DNA of 64,000 nt from AC-51 sp963749895 (GCA_963749895.1 CAVVOG010000001.1:806001-870000), one strand, 5' to 3'. Numbered from the stretch's first letter, positions 49,969 through 58,461 are shown. Notes: generated by a model not told the origin, from the sequence alone. A program made the numbers and translations.

Positions 49969-50646
49969 TCAGGTGACCTGGATCGCGCCGTGCTTCACGG
50001 CGAACGCGACCGCCTCGAGCTTCGAGTGGACACGGAGCTTGCCCAGGATGTTCCGGACGTGCGTCTGCACGGTCTGCGGCGAGATGAACAGCTGCGTCGC
50101 GATGTCGTCGTTGCGCTTGCCCTGCGCGAGCAGTTGTAGGATCTCGCGCTCGCGTTCGGTCAGGTCGTTCAGGAGCCTCAACGCATCGCGCTGCTCCTCG
50201 CGCTCGCGGGCGACCTGCGCGAGCAGCCGGGTGAGGGTCCCCGGGTCGATCAGGACCTCGCCGTCGGCCGCCGCCTTGGCCGCCGACAGGACCTCGTCGG
50301 CGGCCTCGTCCTTCGAGAGGAAGCCTGAAGCTCCGGCCTCGACGGCGTCGACCAGGAGGCGCTCGTCGTCGTGCGCGGTCATGATCACGACCTTCGTCGA
50401 CGGCGATGCCTCTTTGATCTTCTTCGTGGCGTCGATCCCGCTGATCCCGCCGCCCTTGAACACGATGTCCATCAAGACGACGTCGGGCAGGTGCTGCTCG
50501 GCGAGGCCGATCGCCTCCTCGGCGGTGTGCACGGGCGGGGCGACCATCTCGAGTTCGGGGTCGAGTTCGACCACCATCGAGAGCGCGTCGGTCAAGATCT
50601 TGTGGTCGTCGCAGATCAGCAACGACACGATGCGGGCGTCACCCAC
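49969..50646 (-). CDS. NarL/FixJ-type response regulator (partner of the 50639-52114 kinase)
   Basis: 225 residues. The GTG at 50646 overlaps the kinase gene end by 8 bases. The receiver has ICDDH, phospho-acceptor Asp60 in VVLMDIVFKGGG and Lys in GFLSKDEA. A coiled linker (LAQVAREREEQRDALRLLND) leads to the LuxR-type DNA-binding domain (LTEREREILQLLAQGKRND, FISPQTVQTHVRNILGKL). The overlap and order indicate a cognate pair in one operon. Target genes are not evident. The 145 bases between its stop and the menE terminator hold nothing I can identify. Confidence 0.93.
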   Translation of the reverse strand: MGDARIVSLLICDDHKILTDALSMVVELDPELEMVAPPVHTAEEAIGLAEQHLPDVVLMDIVFKGGGISGIDATKKIKEASPSTKVVIMTAHDDERLLVDAVEAGASGFLSKDEAADEVLSAAKAAADGEVLIDPGTLTRLLAQVAREREEQRDALRLLNDLTEREREILQLLAQGKRNDDIATQLFISPQTVQTHVRNILGKLRVHSKLEAVAFAVKHGAIQVT

Positions 50647-52114
50647 TCCCGGTTCCCTCCATGGGGAGTTCGATCCGCAGGATGGTACCCCCTCCGGGCG
50701 CGTCGGCGATGGAGGCGTCGCCCCCGTGTGCGAGGGCGATCCCGCGGCAGATGAAGAGCCCGAGTCCGGAGCCGGGCCGGTCCTCGTAGCCGGGCGGTCG
50801 CCACCTCGCGAACCGCGTGAAGACCTCATCGCGCCGCTCGGCCGGCACGCCGGGCCCGTGGTCCTCGACCTCGATCACGGTGCGTGTGGCTTCGGCCCCT
50901 ACGCGGACCCTGATCGGGGCGTCGGGCGGGGAGAACCGGGCCGCGTTGTCGAGCGCCTCGCCGATCGCGACCGGGAGCCACTTGGCGTCCACCGGAGCGG
51001 TGAGGTCGTCGGGCACCCCGACCTCGATGGGGTGTGGCTCGAGGTCGGCGACCTCGACGGCTCGGTGGACGAGCCGGGCGAGCGGCTGGGGGCGGATCGT
51101 CATGTCGAGCGTTCCCGCATCGACCCGCAGCGCCAGCGAGATGTGCTCGACGAGCGCGAGGAGGCGCGTCGACTCGCGCTCGATCATCCCGATGAACTCG
51201 AGCCGTTCCTCGTCGCCGAGCCGGTCGTAGCTCTTGCGCACGGTCGTCGCGAGCCCCTTCATCGTGCCGAGCGGCCCGCGGACGTCGTGCGCGACCATCG
51301 CCGCGATCTCGGCGCGGCCCGTGAGGACCTCCTCGGCACGGTCCGTCGCGCGCCGCATCCGGGTGGACTCGAGCTGCAGGCTGAGCACGACGAACACGAC
51401 GAGGGACGCGGCGGCGAGCGCGGGGGTCGAGGTCGCGATCGTGATCAGCGCCGCGACCGCGTGGTCCGAGTCCGCGACCGGGCTCAGCATCGTCGCCGCG
51501 CCGAAGAACGCCGCCGCGAGCCCGGCCGCCGCGACCCACCCGAAACGCCCGCCCCACCGCAGACAGCGGACCGTCACGATCACACCCGTGACCACGAGCG
51601 CGCCGGAGATGAGCCAGGCCAGCGCGGGGAGGTCGCCGGGGGCCGGCAGGTCGAGCACGGGGCGTCCGCCCGACGACAGCGCGACGAGCAGATCCAGCCC
51701 GATCAACCCGGCCACGCTCGCGGCGACGACGCGACGGGGATCCAGCGGCGTACGGCCGCGTCGATCGACCCACGGGACGACCACGAGCAGGTTCGCCACC
51801 AGCACGAGGAGGCCCGTGTGTCCCCCATATCCGTACAGATCGCCCAGCCACGTGCTCGACCGGGCCACGTCGATCGCGACCCGGAGCGCCAGGACGTGCA
51901 GCGTGTACGCCGCGGCTCCCACGCCGACCAGGAGCAGGGCCGGGTCCTTGCGTTCCCGGTACGCGAAGGACGAGAAGGTGGCGGTCGCGGCGAACAGCCC
52001 GAGCCCCAGGGCGCCGATCGCGCCCGCGAGCCATCCGCCGTCCTCCCCGAGGATCGCCTGCATGACCACGACGACCACGACCACGACGACGCCGAGGGTC
52101 CCTCTGCTGCGCAC
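50639..52114 (-). CDS. Membrane histidine kinase with HisKA domain
   Basis: 491 residues from the GTG at 52114, which lies 7 bases after a minus-strand TAGACT. The reading frame is open far upstream, but there it runs antisense-like through panB. A run of nine valines near the N-terminus starts the first of about eight helices (residues 8-230). The dimerisation domain has His276 in MVAHDVRGPLGTMKGL, and the ATPase domain has N box ALDNAARFSPPDAPI, G1 VEDHGPGVP and G2 GSGLGLFICRGIA. It is an HPK family pairing with a NarL-type regulator, an unusual combination because such regulators more often pair with HisKA_3 kinases. The signal is unknown. Confidence 0.9.
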   Translation of the reverse strand: MRSRGTLGVVVVVVVVVMQAILGEDGGWLAGAIGALGLGLFAATATFSSFAYRERKDPALLLVGVGAAAYTLHVLALRVAIDVARSSTWLGDLYGYGGHTGLLVLVANLLVVVPWVDRRGRTPLDPRRVVAASVAGLIGLDLLVALSSGGRPVLDLPAPGDLPALAWLISGALVVTGVIVTVRCLRWGGRFGWVAAAGLAAAFFGAATMLSPVADSDHAVAALITIATSTPALAAASLVVFVVLSLQLESTRMRRATDRAEEVLTGRAEIAAMVAHDVRGPLGTMKGLATTVRKSYDRLGDEERLEFIGMIERESTRLLALVEHISLALRVDAGTLDMTIRPQPLARLVHRAVEVADLEPHPIEVGVPDDLTAPVDAKWLPVAIGEALDNAARFSPPDAPIRVRVGAEATRTVIEVEDHGPGVPAERRDEVFTRFARWRPPGYEDRPGSGLGLFICRGIALAHGGDASIADAPGGGTILRIELPMEGTGSG

Positions 52115-52121
52115 GGCCCCG

Positions 52122-52127
52122 AGTCTA
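52122..52127 (-). promoter_or_regulatory. -10 element for the leaderless kinase/regulator operon
   Basis: TAGACT on the minus strand (52127-52122), 7 bases before the GTG at 52114; no ribosome-binding site is present. Confidence 0.5.
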
Positions 52128-52184
52128 GGTCCGGCCTTCGTCACTCCTGCGCAGGCAACGCGTACGAGTGGTCCCCCCGGTGGG

Positions 52185-52231
52185 GTAGCTGCGCTCGTGG
52201 TGCCCACGCGGCCGCTCGGCCGCGCAGCTAC
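52185..52231 (-). terminator. Branched hairpin at the end of panB
   Basis: Arms 52185-52194 and 52222-52231 (GTAGCTGCGC and its complement, 10 perfect pairs) enclose two smaller hairpins, CGTGG/CCACG and CGGCCG/CGGCCG. The panB stop codon (52230-52228) lies in the outer stem. It probably ends panB transcription. Confidence 0.6.
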
Positions 52232-53016
52232 GAGTAGGAGTGCTCGTCGTCGGGGAACGCGCCCGTCTCGACGTCGTCGAGGAACGCCCGGACCGCGCCG
52301 GTCATCTCGGCGCGCAGGTCCGCGTACTTCCTCGCGAGCTTCGGGACGGTCTCGTTGATCCCGAGCAGATCGTGGATCACCAGGACCTGCGCGTCGGTCC
52401 CGCGGCCCGCCCCGATCCCGATCGTCGGGACCTGCACGGCGCCGGTGATCTCCTGTCCGACCTGCGCAGGGACGCCCTCGACGACGATCGCGAACGCGCC
52501 CGCCTTCTCGATCGCCTGCGCCTGGTCGAGCAGCTTCCCCGCGGCCTCGGCGCCGCGGCCCTGGACCTTGTAGCCGCCCATCCCGTGAACGGATTGCGGC
52601 GTGAGTCCGATATGGGCCATCACCGGGACGCCGAGATCCACGAGGTGGTGGATCAGCTCGACCTGTGGACCCTCGATCTTCACGGCGTGCGCACCGGCCT
52701 CCTTCAGGAACCGCCCGGCGTTGCGGATGCCTTCCTCGACGCTCACCTGGTAGCTCAGGAACGGCATGTCGGCGACGATCATCGCGCGCTCGGTGCCACG
52801 GGCCACCGCCCGGGTGTGATGGAGCATCTCTTCCATCGTCACGGGGAGCGTGTCGTCGTAGCCGAGGACGTTGTTCGCCACGGAGTCGCCGACCAGCAAC
52901 ACGGGGACGCCGGCTCGGTCGAGGATCTGCGCGGTCGGGGCGTCGTACGCGGTGAGCATCACCCACCGGCGTCCCTCCGCCTTCCACGCGCGGAGATCGT
53001 GGATCGTCACGGTCAT
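52228..53016 (-). CDS. panB: 3-methyl-2-oxobutanoate hydroxymethyltransferase PanB
   Basis: 262 residues. The signatures are VMLTAYDAPTAQILDRAGVPVLLVGDSVANNVLGYDD in outline (shown in part), MIVADMPFLSYQ, HIGLTPQSVHGMGGYKVQGR and PTIGIGAGRGTDAQVLVIHD, with catalytic Glu in VKIEGP. It transfers a hydroxymethyl group from methylene-tetrahydrofolate to ketoisovalerate, the first step to pantothenate and CoA. GAGGAGG lies 9 bases before the start. No other pan gene is nearby. It appears to be a single-gene unit closed by a branched hairpin. Confidence 0.95.
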   Translation of the reverse strand: MTVTIHDLRAWKAEGRRWVMLTAYDAPTAQILDRAGVPVLLVGDSVANNVLGYDDTLPVTMEEMLHHTRAVARGTERAMIVADMPFLSYQVSVEEGIRNAGRFLKEAGAHAVKIEGPQVELIHHLVDLGVPVMAHIGLTPQSVHGMGGYKVQGRGAEAAGKLLDQAQAIEKAGAFAIVVEGVPAQVGQEITGAVQVPTIGIGAGRGTDAQVLVIHDLLGINETVPKLARKYADLRAEMTGAVRAFLDDVETGAFPDDEHSYS

Positions 53017-53076
53017 CTGCTCGCACCTCCTCAGGAGTGCACGGCTGGCCAGGAAGGCAAGTGTACGCGGGATCGG

Positions 53077-54570
53077 CTATCCGACGTCGAAGTCCGCGCC
53101 GGCGAGCGCGCGGTACCCGTCGTCGCGCAGGACCCACACCCGGTAGCGACCCTCGTCGAGCGGCCACGGTCCCACCGAGGAGCGATCGAGCGTGACGGTG
53201 CCGGCGACCCGAGCGTCCGTGTAGGTCCACAACAGGTACCAGGCGACCTTGGGATCGGCGCTGCGCCGATAGACCCCGATCCAGTCCCACCGGTCTCCGC
53301 GCACGTTCGTCCACGAGACCTCGATCCCCTCGCCGACCGCGTACGTGGGTTCCGAGGTCGTGACCTCCGGACCGGCGCCGGGTGCGCGGATCCACAGGCG
53401 GGTGCTCGCGAGCGCCGCATCGGCGGCGTCGAGCAGCGTCGCCCGGTAGGCCCCCGGGGGCCAGCCCGACGTGTCGAACGTGAGGACCGCGTCCGGGCCG
53501 GTCATCGTCTGCTCGGCGACCGCGTCGGCGACGGGGTCGGCGCCCGCCGGCGCCACCGCGACGCGGTCGCCGCCACGGGCGCGCACGACGAGGCTGTCTT
53601 CCGCCTCGGTCAGGCGTTCGTCGACGCTGATCGTCTTCGGGATCCGTGCCGGCCGGACCGAGAAGGTCGATATCACGGCCCGGTGGTCGGACGCCCACGG
53701 CTCGACGGCCACGTCCACGCTCGGGTGATCTCGCTCGCCTACGACCGCCGTCTCGAGGACCGCGCCCTCCGAGGCGTAGACGAGGTCGATCCGGTCCTGG
53801 GGCGCGTTCGGGCCGGGGTTCCACGCGCCGTCGATCCTCGGACGTCCCGCCCACCACGTGAGCCCGGGATGCCGGTGCGCGTCGGGGTGGACCATGCGGT
53901 ACGAGTCGCGGAATCCTGCGCGCTCGACGGCTCGGCTGACCGGCCACGGCACCGGGAACACGATCTGGGGTCGATCGCCGACCGTGGCCCGCGTCCAGTC
54001 GTGATGGGTGGGCGCGTTGAAGTCTCCGACCAGGAACACGGGGATGCCCTCGGCGATCAGACCCTTCGCGCTGCGGAGGAACGGTCGGATCGCGGGCAGC
54101 CGGACGTCGCGCTCGAGCCGGAGCAGTTCCTCGCGGGTGGCTCCCCGCAGCGCGCGGTTCGGACCGTAGGGCGCGGACGGCAGGTGCACGTTCTGCACGG
54201 CGACCACGTGCCCTGGGACCGGCTCCACGAACACGTACCGGCCACGGGACCCTGGCGGATCCCAGATCGGGTAGCGGGAGATGATCCCGGTCCGGACGCT
54301 GACGTAGGGGTACCCGGCCGCGCGTGCGAGGCGTGGGACGTGCCCCCATGCCTCCTCGATCCCCACCACGTCGGCGTCCATCAGCCGCGTGGCGTCGACG
54401 ATCGCCTGGAAGTCGACGACGGTCCCGCCGTACTCGATGTTGAAGGTCGCGACCGACAGCGTCGTCCGAGCGGCGAGATCGGCGGATCCGTGCGACGCGG
54501 GTGCCGGCGAGGGGGAGAACCCCAGGAGCGCGAGGGCCAGCAGGACGGGGAGACCGCGTCGGCGTCGCAT
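53077..54570 (-). CDS. Secreted endonuclease/exonuclease/phosphatase-fold protein
   Basis: 497 residues. A signal peptide (MRRRRGLPVLLALALLGFSPSPA) is followed by an EEP catalytic domain at about 35-310: LSVATFNIEYGG, DADVVGIEEAWGH, VFLVGDFNAPTHHDWT and the final WASDHRAVISTFS. These carry the Asn, Glu, Asp and His residues of the DNase I/inositol-phosphatase/sphingomyelinase superfamily. The C-terminal 180 residues are beta-rich (SVDERLTEAEDSLVVRA and following), perhaps substrate-binding. It acts outside the cell on a phosphodiester or phosphate ester that cannot be named. The long open frame upstream lies antisense to the CLC gene and is ignored. Confidence 0.88.
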   Translation of the reverse strand: MRRRRGLPVLLALALLGFSPSPAPASHGSADLAARTTLSVATFNIEYGGTVVDFQAIVDATRLMDADVVGIEEAWGHVPRLARAAGYPYVSVRTGIISRYPIWDPPGSRGRYVFVEPVPGHVVAVQNVHLPSAPYGPNRALRGATREELLRLERDVRLPAIRPFLRSAKGLIAEGIPVFLVGDFNAPTHHDWTRATVGDRPQIVFPVPWPVSRAVERAGFRDSYRMVHPDAHRHPGLTWWAGRPRIDGAWNPGPNAPQDRIDLVYASEGAVLETAVVGERDHPSVDVAVEPWASDHRAVISTFSVRPARIPKTISVDERLTEAEDSLVVRARGGDRVAVAPAGADPVADAVAEQTMTGPDAVLTFDTSGWPPGAYRATLLDAADAALASTRLWIRAPGAGPEVTTSEPTYAVGEGIEVSWTNVRGDRWDWIGVYRRSADPKVAWYLLWTYTDARVAGTVTLDRSSVGPWPLDEGRYRVWVLRDDGYRALAGADFDVG

Positions 54571-54623
54571 GTCCGGATGGTGCCACGGTTCGGGGTGCGG
54601 GCGCGAGCCGCGCGGGCGTCCGC

Positions 54624-56306
54624 TCACGTCTCGCGCCGCTCGAGGATCTGGTCGAGGCGGAGGATCTCGTCGAGCGTGATGAGACCCACGATCGCGTCCC
54701 CGTGAACGACCGCGAGGGTGTCGAGGTCGTCGGCGTCCATCGCGGTGACCGCGTCGGCCAACGTCCACCCGGGAGATGCGGGCACGCTCGCCACCGCGAG
54801 GTCGGCCACCCTGGCGGGCGCATGCGGTCCGGCTCGCAGGGCAGCGACGTCGGCCAGGCGCAGCATCCCGACGTAGGAACCCGTGTCGTCGACCACCGGC
54901 ACGCTGGTGGTCCGCGCGTCCACGAAGACGGCCAGGAGCGACTGGTCGGCCTCGGCGTCGGGGTCGACCGAGGTCCATCGATCCCGCAACGCGTCGGTCA
55001 CCTTGAGCTGGAGCCGCTCCTCGACGTGGCCTCCCCGCTGCGTGACCTGATACGGGGTGACCGACGTGGAGCCCATGAAGAGCTGCGCGATCACCGTCGC
55101 GATCATGCCGGGCACGATGAATCCGGGTCGCCCGGTCGCCTCGGCCACGAAGACGACGGCTGCGATCGGCACCCGGTACCCGGCGCCAAGGAAGGCGGCG
55201 GCTCCGATCAACGGCAGGAGCGTCAGCTGACGGATGCCCGCGACCAGGGCGACGAGCCGTCCGAGGATCGCGCCCTGTGCGACGAGCGGGATGAACACGC
55301 CCCCGACACCTCCGCCCGCGATCGTGGCGGTCGTCGCCGCGAGCCGCAGGGCGAACAGCGCGACCACCAGCCAGATGCCGATGTCCGGGTTCTCGACCGT
55401 GAGGATCGCCCGGTACCCGGGTCCCAGCGCGACCGGGGCGCCGAACAGCTCGAGGGACGTCCAGGCGACGAACGCCAGCGAGGCGCCGCCGACGGACCAG
55501 GTGGCCCAACGGGGGAGACGGGCATGCAGGTCCTTCGCGGCCTCGACGATCCACGCGAACGCTCGTGCGCCGACGCCGCACGCGATCCCCAGCACGACCG
55601 CCGCGACCAGGTCGTTCGGTCCGAACGTCGGTTGCCCGCGCACGGGGATCAACGGGTCCGCGTCCTTCACGAGCACGAAGGCGACGTAGGAGGTGACGGC
55701 ACCGATCAGCGCCGGGAGCGTGGCGCGCCGCGCCTGGTCGCGTCGATACGGCACCTCGAGCGCGAAGAGGGCGCCGGTGGCCGGCGTCTTGAAGATCGCC
55801 GCGACGCCCGCAGCCGCCCCCACGACCATGAGGAGCTTCAGGTCCTCGACCGAGAAGATCCTGCGGAACCGGCGTTGGAGCCAGGTGCCGATCACCGCCC
55901 CCGCGTAGAGCGACGCTCCCTCGAACCCGAGGGCTCCTCCGGTGCCGATCGTCGCCGTGCTCGCGACGAGCTTCGCCGGCGCGGGCCGAGCGGACAAGTG
56001 CGAACCGGGGTCGTGGAAGTTGCGGATGTACTCGTCGGCGGTCGCGGAGGAGGCGCCGGCGCCGATCCAGCGAAGGCTCATCCAGGCCACGAGCAGGCCG
56101 GCCGCAGGAGCCAGGGCGGTCACCCACGAGGGGAAGCTCCACACGCGCTCGAGCAGATCGACGGTCACCGTTTCGAACCCGGCGACGGCCAGGCCCGTCA
56201 CGACCCCGGTCAGACCTGCGAGCAGGAGCGTCTCCGCCCACCGTTGGCGCATCTGGCGGACCCGAGGCGACCCGAGCGTCTCCCTGATCGTCCGCCGTTC
56301 GCCCAC
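54624..56306 (-). CDS. CLC-family chloride channel/transporter with CBS domains
   Basis: 560 residues. Ten or more helices carry the CLC landmarks: GAGASSATADEY for the first anion-binding loop (GSGIP position, altered), GTGGALGFEGAS with the gating Glu, AGVAAIFKTPATGALFALE, and GGVGGVFIPLVAQG. Two CBS domains occupy about 420-555 (DARTTSVPVVDDTGSYVGML; DTLAVVHGDAIVGLITLDE) and probably bind adenine nucleotides. Both channels and H+/Cl- exchangers share this fold; the altered selectivity loop prevents a firm choice. The GTG at 56306 follows a TAGGAT hexamer by 6 bases. Confidence 0.92.
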   Translation of the reverse strand: MGERRTIRETLGSPRVRQMRQRWAETLLLAGLTGVVTGLAVAGFETVTVDLLERVWSFPSWVTALAPAAGLLVAWMSLRWIGAGASSATADEYIRNFHDPGSHLSARPAPAKLVASTATIGTGGALGFEGASLYAGAVIGTWLQRRFRRIFSVEDLKLLMVVGAAAGVAAIFKTPATGALFALEVPYRRDQARRATLPALIGAVTSYVAFVLVKDADPLIPVRGQPTFGPNDLVAAVVLGIACGVGARAFAWIVEAAKDLHARLPRWATWSVGGASLAFVAWTSLELFGAPVALGPGYRAILTVENPDIGIWLVVALFALRLAATTATIAGGGVGGVFIPLVAQGAILGRLVALVAGIRQLTLLPLIGAAAFLGAGYRVPIAAVVFVAEATGRPGFIVPGMIATVIAQLFMGSTSVTPYQVTQRGGHVEERLQLKVTDALRDRWTSVDPDAEADQSLLAVFVDARTTSVPVVDDTGSYVGMLRLADVAALRAGPHAPARVADLAVASVPASPGWTLADAVTAMDADDLDTLAVVHGDAIVGLITLDEILRLDQILERRET

Positions 56307-56312
56307 ACGGGC

Positions 56313-56318
56313 ATCCTA
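56313..56318 (-). promoter_or_regulatory. -10 element for the leaderless CLC gene
   Basis: TAGGAT on the minus strand (56318-56313), 6 bases before the GTG at 56306; no ribosome-binding site is present. Confidence 0.5.
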
Positions 56319-56406
56319 GTCACCCGTCGCGTCGCATCCGCTCGGTCGCTGCGGTGATCGCGACGAGGGCGTCGGCTCGGTCTTGGGCGATGTCAGACCC
56401 CCTGGC

Positions 56407-56412
56407 TAGGGT
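56407..56412 (+). promoter_or_regulatory. -10 element for the small gene at 56420
   Basis: TAGGGT, 7 bases before the GTG at 56420, with a -35-like TTGGGC 18 bases upstream. An alternative ATG at 56444 has a GAGGAGG site, so either start could be used. Confidence 0.45.
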
Positions 56413-56419
56413 GCTCACC

Positions 56420-56677
56420 GTGACGACCGAGGAGGCATCGACGATGACACGCGAACGGGAGCCGTGGGCCGAGGTGCTCACGCTGGGTGACGTCCGGTTC
56501 GGGATCTTGGCCGGCGGTCCGTTCGACGGACGCTGCTACCCCCTGCCCGCCGGTACGCCGACGGTGCTCGAGGTCCCGGGCCCGGTCGGGGACGGTCAAC
56601 CGCGCACCGTGCGGTACGTGCTCCGCGAGGGGCTGTACCGCTACGCGCCGGCCGCGCCGGCGCGTTCGGCGGCCTGA
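56420..56677 (+). CDS. Small protein of unknown function
   Basis: 85 residues from the GTG at 56420, or 77 from the ATG at 56444, which has its own GAGGAGG site. The core reads FGILAGGPFDGRCYPLP, TPTVLEVPG and VRYVLREGLYRY, a beta-rich small domain seen in other actinomycete hypothetical proteins. It has no signal peptide, membrane helix or metal motif. It lies just upstream of the rpsF operon, separated from it by a hairpin. Confidence 0.65.
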   Translation: MTTEEASTMTREREPWAEVLTLGDVRFGILAGGPFDGRCYPLPAGTPTVLEVPGPVGDGQPRTVRYVLREGLYRYAPAAPARSAA

Positions 56678-56681
56678 GTCG

Positions 56682-56716
56682 CCACCCCGGGCCCGCGGCG
56701 GGCAGGTCCGGGGTGG
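56682..56716 (+). terminator. Hairpin after the small gene, before the rpsF promoter
   Basis: CCACCCC (56682-56688) pairs with GGGGTGG (56710-56716), enclosing GCCCGC/GCGGGC (56691-56703). It begins five bases after the stop at 56677 and lies upstream of the TACACT -10-like element of rpsF. There is no U-tract. Confidence 0.5.
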
Positions 56717-56736
56717 GACGCTCCCGCCGGGTCCCG

Positions 56737-56811
56737 TACACTGCTGGGCAGCCCTCATCCCTTCTGCTCCCCCTCGAGGGGGGCCGTCCAGACCGAAGGA
56801 GGTGAACGTTG
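56737..56811 (+). promoter_or_regulatory. rpsF operon promoter, leader hairpin and strong ribosome-binding site
   Basis: TACACT (56737-56742) is the probable -10; the -35 is weak. The leader contains the palindrome CCCCCTCGAGGGGG (56769-56782), then AAGGAGGTGA five bases before a TTG start at 56809. Leaders of rpsF operons in many bacteria bind the S6:S18 complex for feedback control. I did not find enough of that motif to claim it here. Confidence 0.55.
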
Positions 56812-57150
56812 AGGGAGTACGAGTGCATGTTCATCCTGCCCGCCGAGGCCGATGAGGCCATGGTCGGCACCGCCGTGGGGCGTATCGAGAAGATCGTCAC
56901 GCCCGGGGGCGGCGCCATCGGGAACATCGACCGTTGGGGTCGGAAGCGCTTCGCCTACGAGATCGCCCACCAGAACGAGGGGTACTACGTGGTGGTGCGC
57001 TTCACGGCAGAGCCGTCGACCCAGGCAGAGATCGACCGGACGCTGAAGCTCGCCGACGAGGTGATCCGGCACAAGGTCCTGGTCCTGCCCGAGAAGAAGC
57101 CCGAGAAGGCGAAGGCAGCTGCTTCCCCCGCCTCCGGTAGCGAGGCGTAA
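56809..57150 (+). CDS. rpsF: 30S ribosomal protein S6
   Basis: 113 residues with a TTG start (MREYECMFILPAEADEAM), fixed by the AAGGAGGTGA site. Typical S6 features follow: RWGRKRFAYEIAHQNEGYYVVVRF, the strand that contacts S18 and 16S rRNA, and the C-terminal LADEVIRHKVLVLPEKK. The tail is Lys/Ala-rich. It is the first gene of the S6-SSB-S18-L9 operon, with ssb 23 bases downstream. Confidence 0.97.
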   Translation: MREYECMFILPAEADEAMVGTAVGRIEKIVTPGGGAIGNIDRWGRKRFAYEIAHQNEGYYVVVRFTAEPSTQAEIDRTLKLADEVIRHKVLVLPEKKPEKAKAAASPASGSEA

Positions 57151-57173
57151 TCCATCGAAGGGGGATACCGCTC

Positions 57174-57635
57174 ATGGCGAGCGACAACCAGATCACGATC
57201 GTGGGCAACCTGACGGATGACCCGGAGCTCCGCTACACGGCCAACGGCGCCGCGGTGGCCAACTTCCGGGTCGCGTACTCGACGCGCATCCGCGATGCCG
57301 CCGGCAACTGGACGGACGGGGAGACCTCGTTCTTCACCATCAACTGCTGGCGTCAGCTCGCGGAGAACGCCGCCGAGTCGCTCACCCGTGGGACCCGCGT
57401 CGTGGTCACCGGGCGCCTCAAGCAGCGCTCCTGGGAGAACCAGGAGGGCGAGAAGCGCACGGTCGTAGAGATCGAGGCCGACGACCTGGGGCCGAGCCTG
57501 AAGTGGGCAACGGCCAGCGTGCAGAAGACCAGCCGCTCCTCCTCTGCCTCTTCGGGCGGGGATTGGGGCGCGGCGGTCACCGTGCCGTCAGGTCCGGCCG
57601 TGGACGAGGAGACACCGCTCGACGATGCCCAGTAA
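57174..57635 (+). CDS. ssb: Single-stranded DNA-binding protein without the usual acidic tip
   Basis: 153 residues. The OB fold is clear: NQITIVGNLTDDPELRYTANG, VANFRVAYSTRI, GETSFFTINCWRQLAENAAE, RVVVTGRLKQRSWENQEG. The C-terminal tail is short (SSSASSGGDWGAAVTVPSG) and ends DEETPLDDAQ, lacking the DDIPF-type tip through which SSBs usually recruit repair and replication partners. The rpsR gene starts inside its last codons (11-base overlap), which may constrain the tail. It is probably the main SSB because it lies in the conserved operon, though a second copy elsewhere is possible. Confidence 0.93.
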   Translation: MASDNQITIVGNLTDDPELRYTANGAAVANFRVAYSTRIRDAAGNWTDGETSFFTINCWRQLAENAAESLTRGTRVVVTGRLKQRSWENQEGEKRTVVEIEADDLGPSLKWATASVQKTSRSSSASSGGDWGAAVTVPSGPAVDEETPLDDAQ

Positions 57636-57912
57636 AGGTGGAGGTAAGGCTGGTGGGGCCCGGCGCCCCAAGCGCGACAAGGACGAGAAGGCCTGGCAGA
57701 AGAAGGGCAAGCGCAAGGTCTGCATCTTCTGCAAGGACAAGATCGACTACGTCGACTACAAGGACCTGATGACGCTGCGCAAGTTCACGTCCGAGCGCGG
57801 GAAGATCCGTGCGCGGCGCGTGACCGGCAACTGCGTGCAGCATCAACGTGACGTGGCCTCGGCGGTCAAGAACGCCCGCGAGATGGCCCTGCTCCCCTAC
57901 AGCGCGCGATGA
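57625..57912 (+). CDS. rpsR: 30S ribosomal protein S18
   Basis: 95 residues, overlapping the ssb end by 11 bases. The N-terminal extension is rich in Lys and Gly, and the core VCIFCKDKIDYVDYKDLMTL is S18 with a CxxC pair. This suggests the zinc-type (C+) form, though the second pair is missing: only one further Cys is seen (GNCVQHQRDVASAVKNAREM). S18 binds S6 on the platform of the small subunit. Its stop overlaps the rplI start (ATGA). Confidence 0.96.
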   Translation: MPSKGGGKAGGARRPKRDKDEKAWQKKGKRKVCIFCKDKIDYVDYKDLMTLRKFTSERGKIRARRVTGNCVQHQRDVASAVKNAREMALLPYSAR

Positions 57913-58361
57913 AGATCATCCTTCAGAAGCCCGTCGACAAGCTCGGGAACCCCGGGGACGTCGCCGAGGTCGCCGACGGCTACGCGCGCAACTACCTGAT
58001 CCCCCGTGGCCTGGCGATCAGGGCCGAGAAGGGGGCCCTGAAGCACGCCGAGTCGCTCAAGCGTGCCCACGTCAGCCGCCTGTCGAAGCAGAAGGGTGAG
58101 TACGAGGCGATCGCGTCGAAGCTGATCGCCGCGGGTGCCCTCCGCATCGAGGTCCGTGCCGGCGAGGAGGGCAAGCTCTTCGGGTCGGTCACGGGGGCCG
58201 ACATCGCCGAGGCCGTCGTGACGCAGACGGGTGTCGCCCTGGACAAGAAGGACGTCCACCTCGACGAGCCGATCCGCTCCGTGGGAACCCATGAGGTCCG
58301 GGTGAAGCTCTTCCACGAGGTGGAGCCGGTCTTGACGGTCGAGGTCGTCGCACAGGACTGA
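57909..58361 (+). CDS. rplI: 50S ribosomal protein L9
   Basis: 150 residues. The N-terminal RNA-binding domain is MKIILQKPVDKLGNPGDVAEVADGYARNYLIPRGLA in outline, with the conserved GYARNYLIP; a long helix (EKGALKHAESLKRAHVSR) leads to the C-terminal domain GKLFGSVTGADIAEAV. It sits at the base of the L1 stalk. A 12-bp hairpin terminator follows 23 bases after the stop. Confidence 0.97.
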   Translation: MKIILQKPVDKLGNPGDVAEVADGYARNYLIPRGLAIRAEKGALKHAESLKRAHVSRLSKQKGEYEAIASKLIAAGALRIEVRAGEEGKLFGSVTGADIAEAVVTQTGVALDKKDVHLDEPIRSVGTHEVRVKLFHEVEPVLTVEVVAQD

Positions 58362-58384
58362 CGCCGACCGCGACGCAGGTCGAT

Positions 58385-58410
58385 GAAGGGCGCCCCGCGG
58401 GGCGCCCTTC
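58385..58410 (+). terminator. Terminator of the rpsF-ssb-rpsR-rplI operon
   Basis: GAAGGGCGCCCC (58385-58396) and GGGGCGCCCTTC (58399-58410) form a 12-bp hairpin with a very short loop, 23 bases after the rplI stop. No U-tract follows. Confidence 0.8.
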
Positions 58411-58461
58411 GTGCGTTCCTGACGCCGGTCGATCTCACCGTGTCAGAGGGACTCTTCACAC

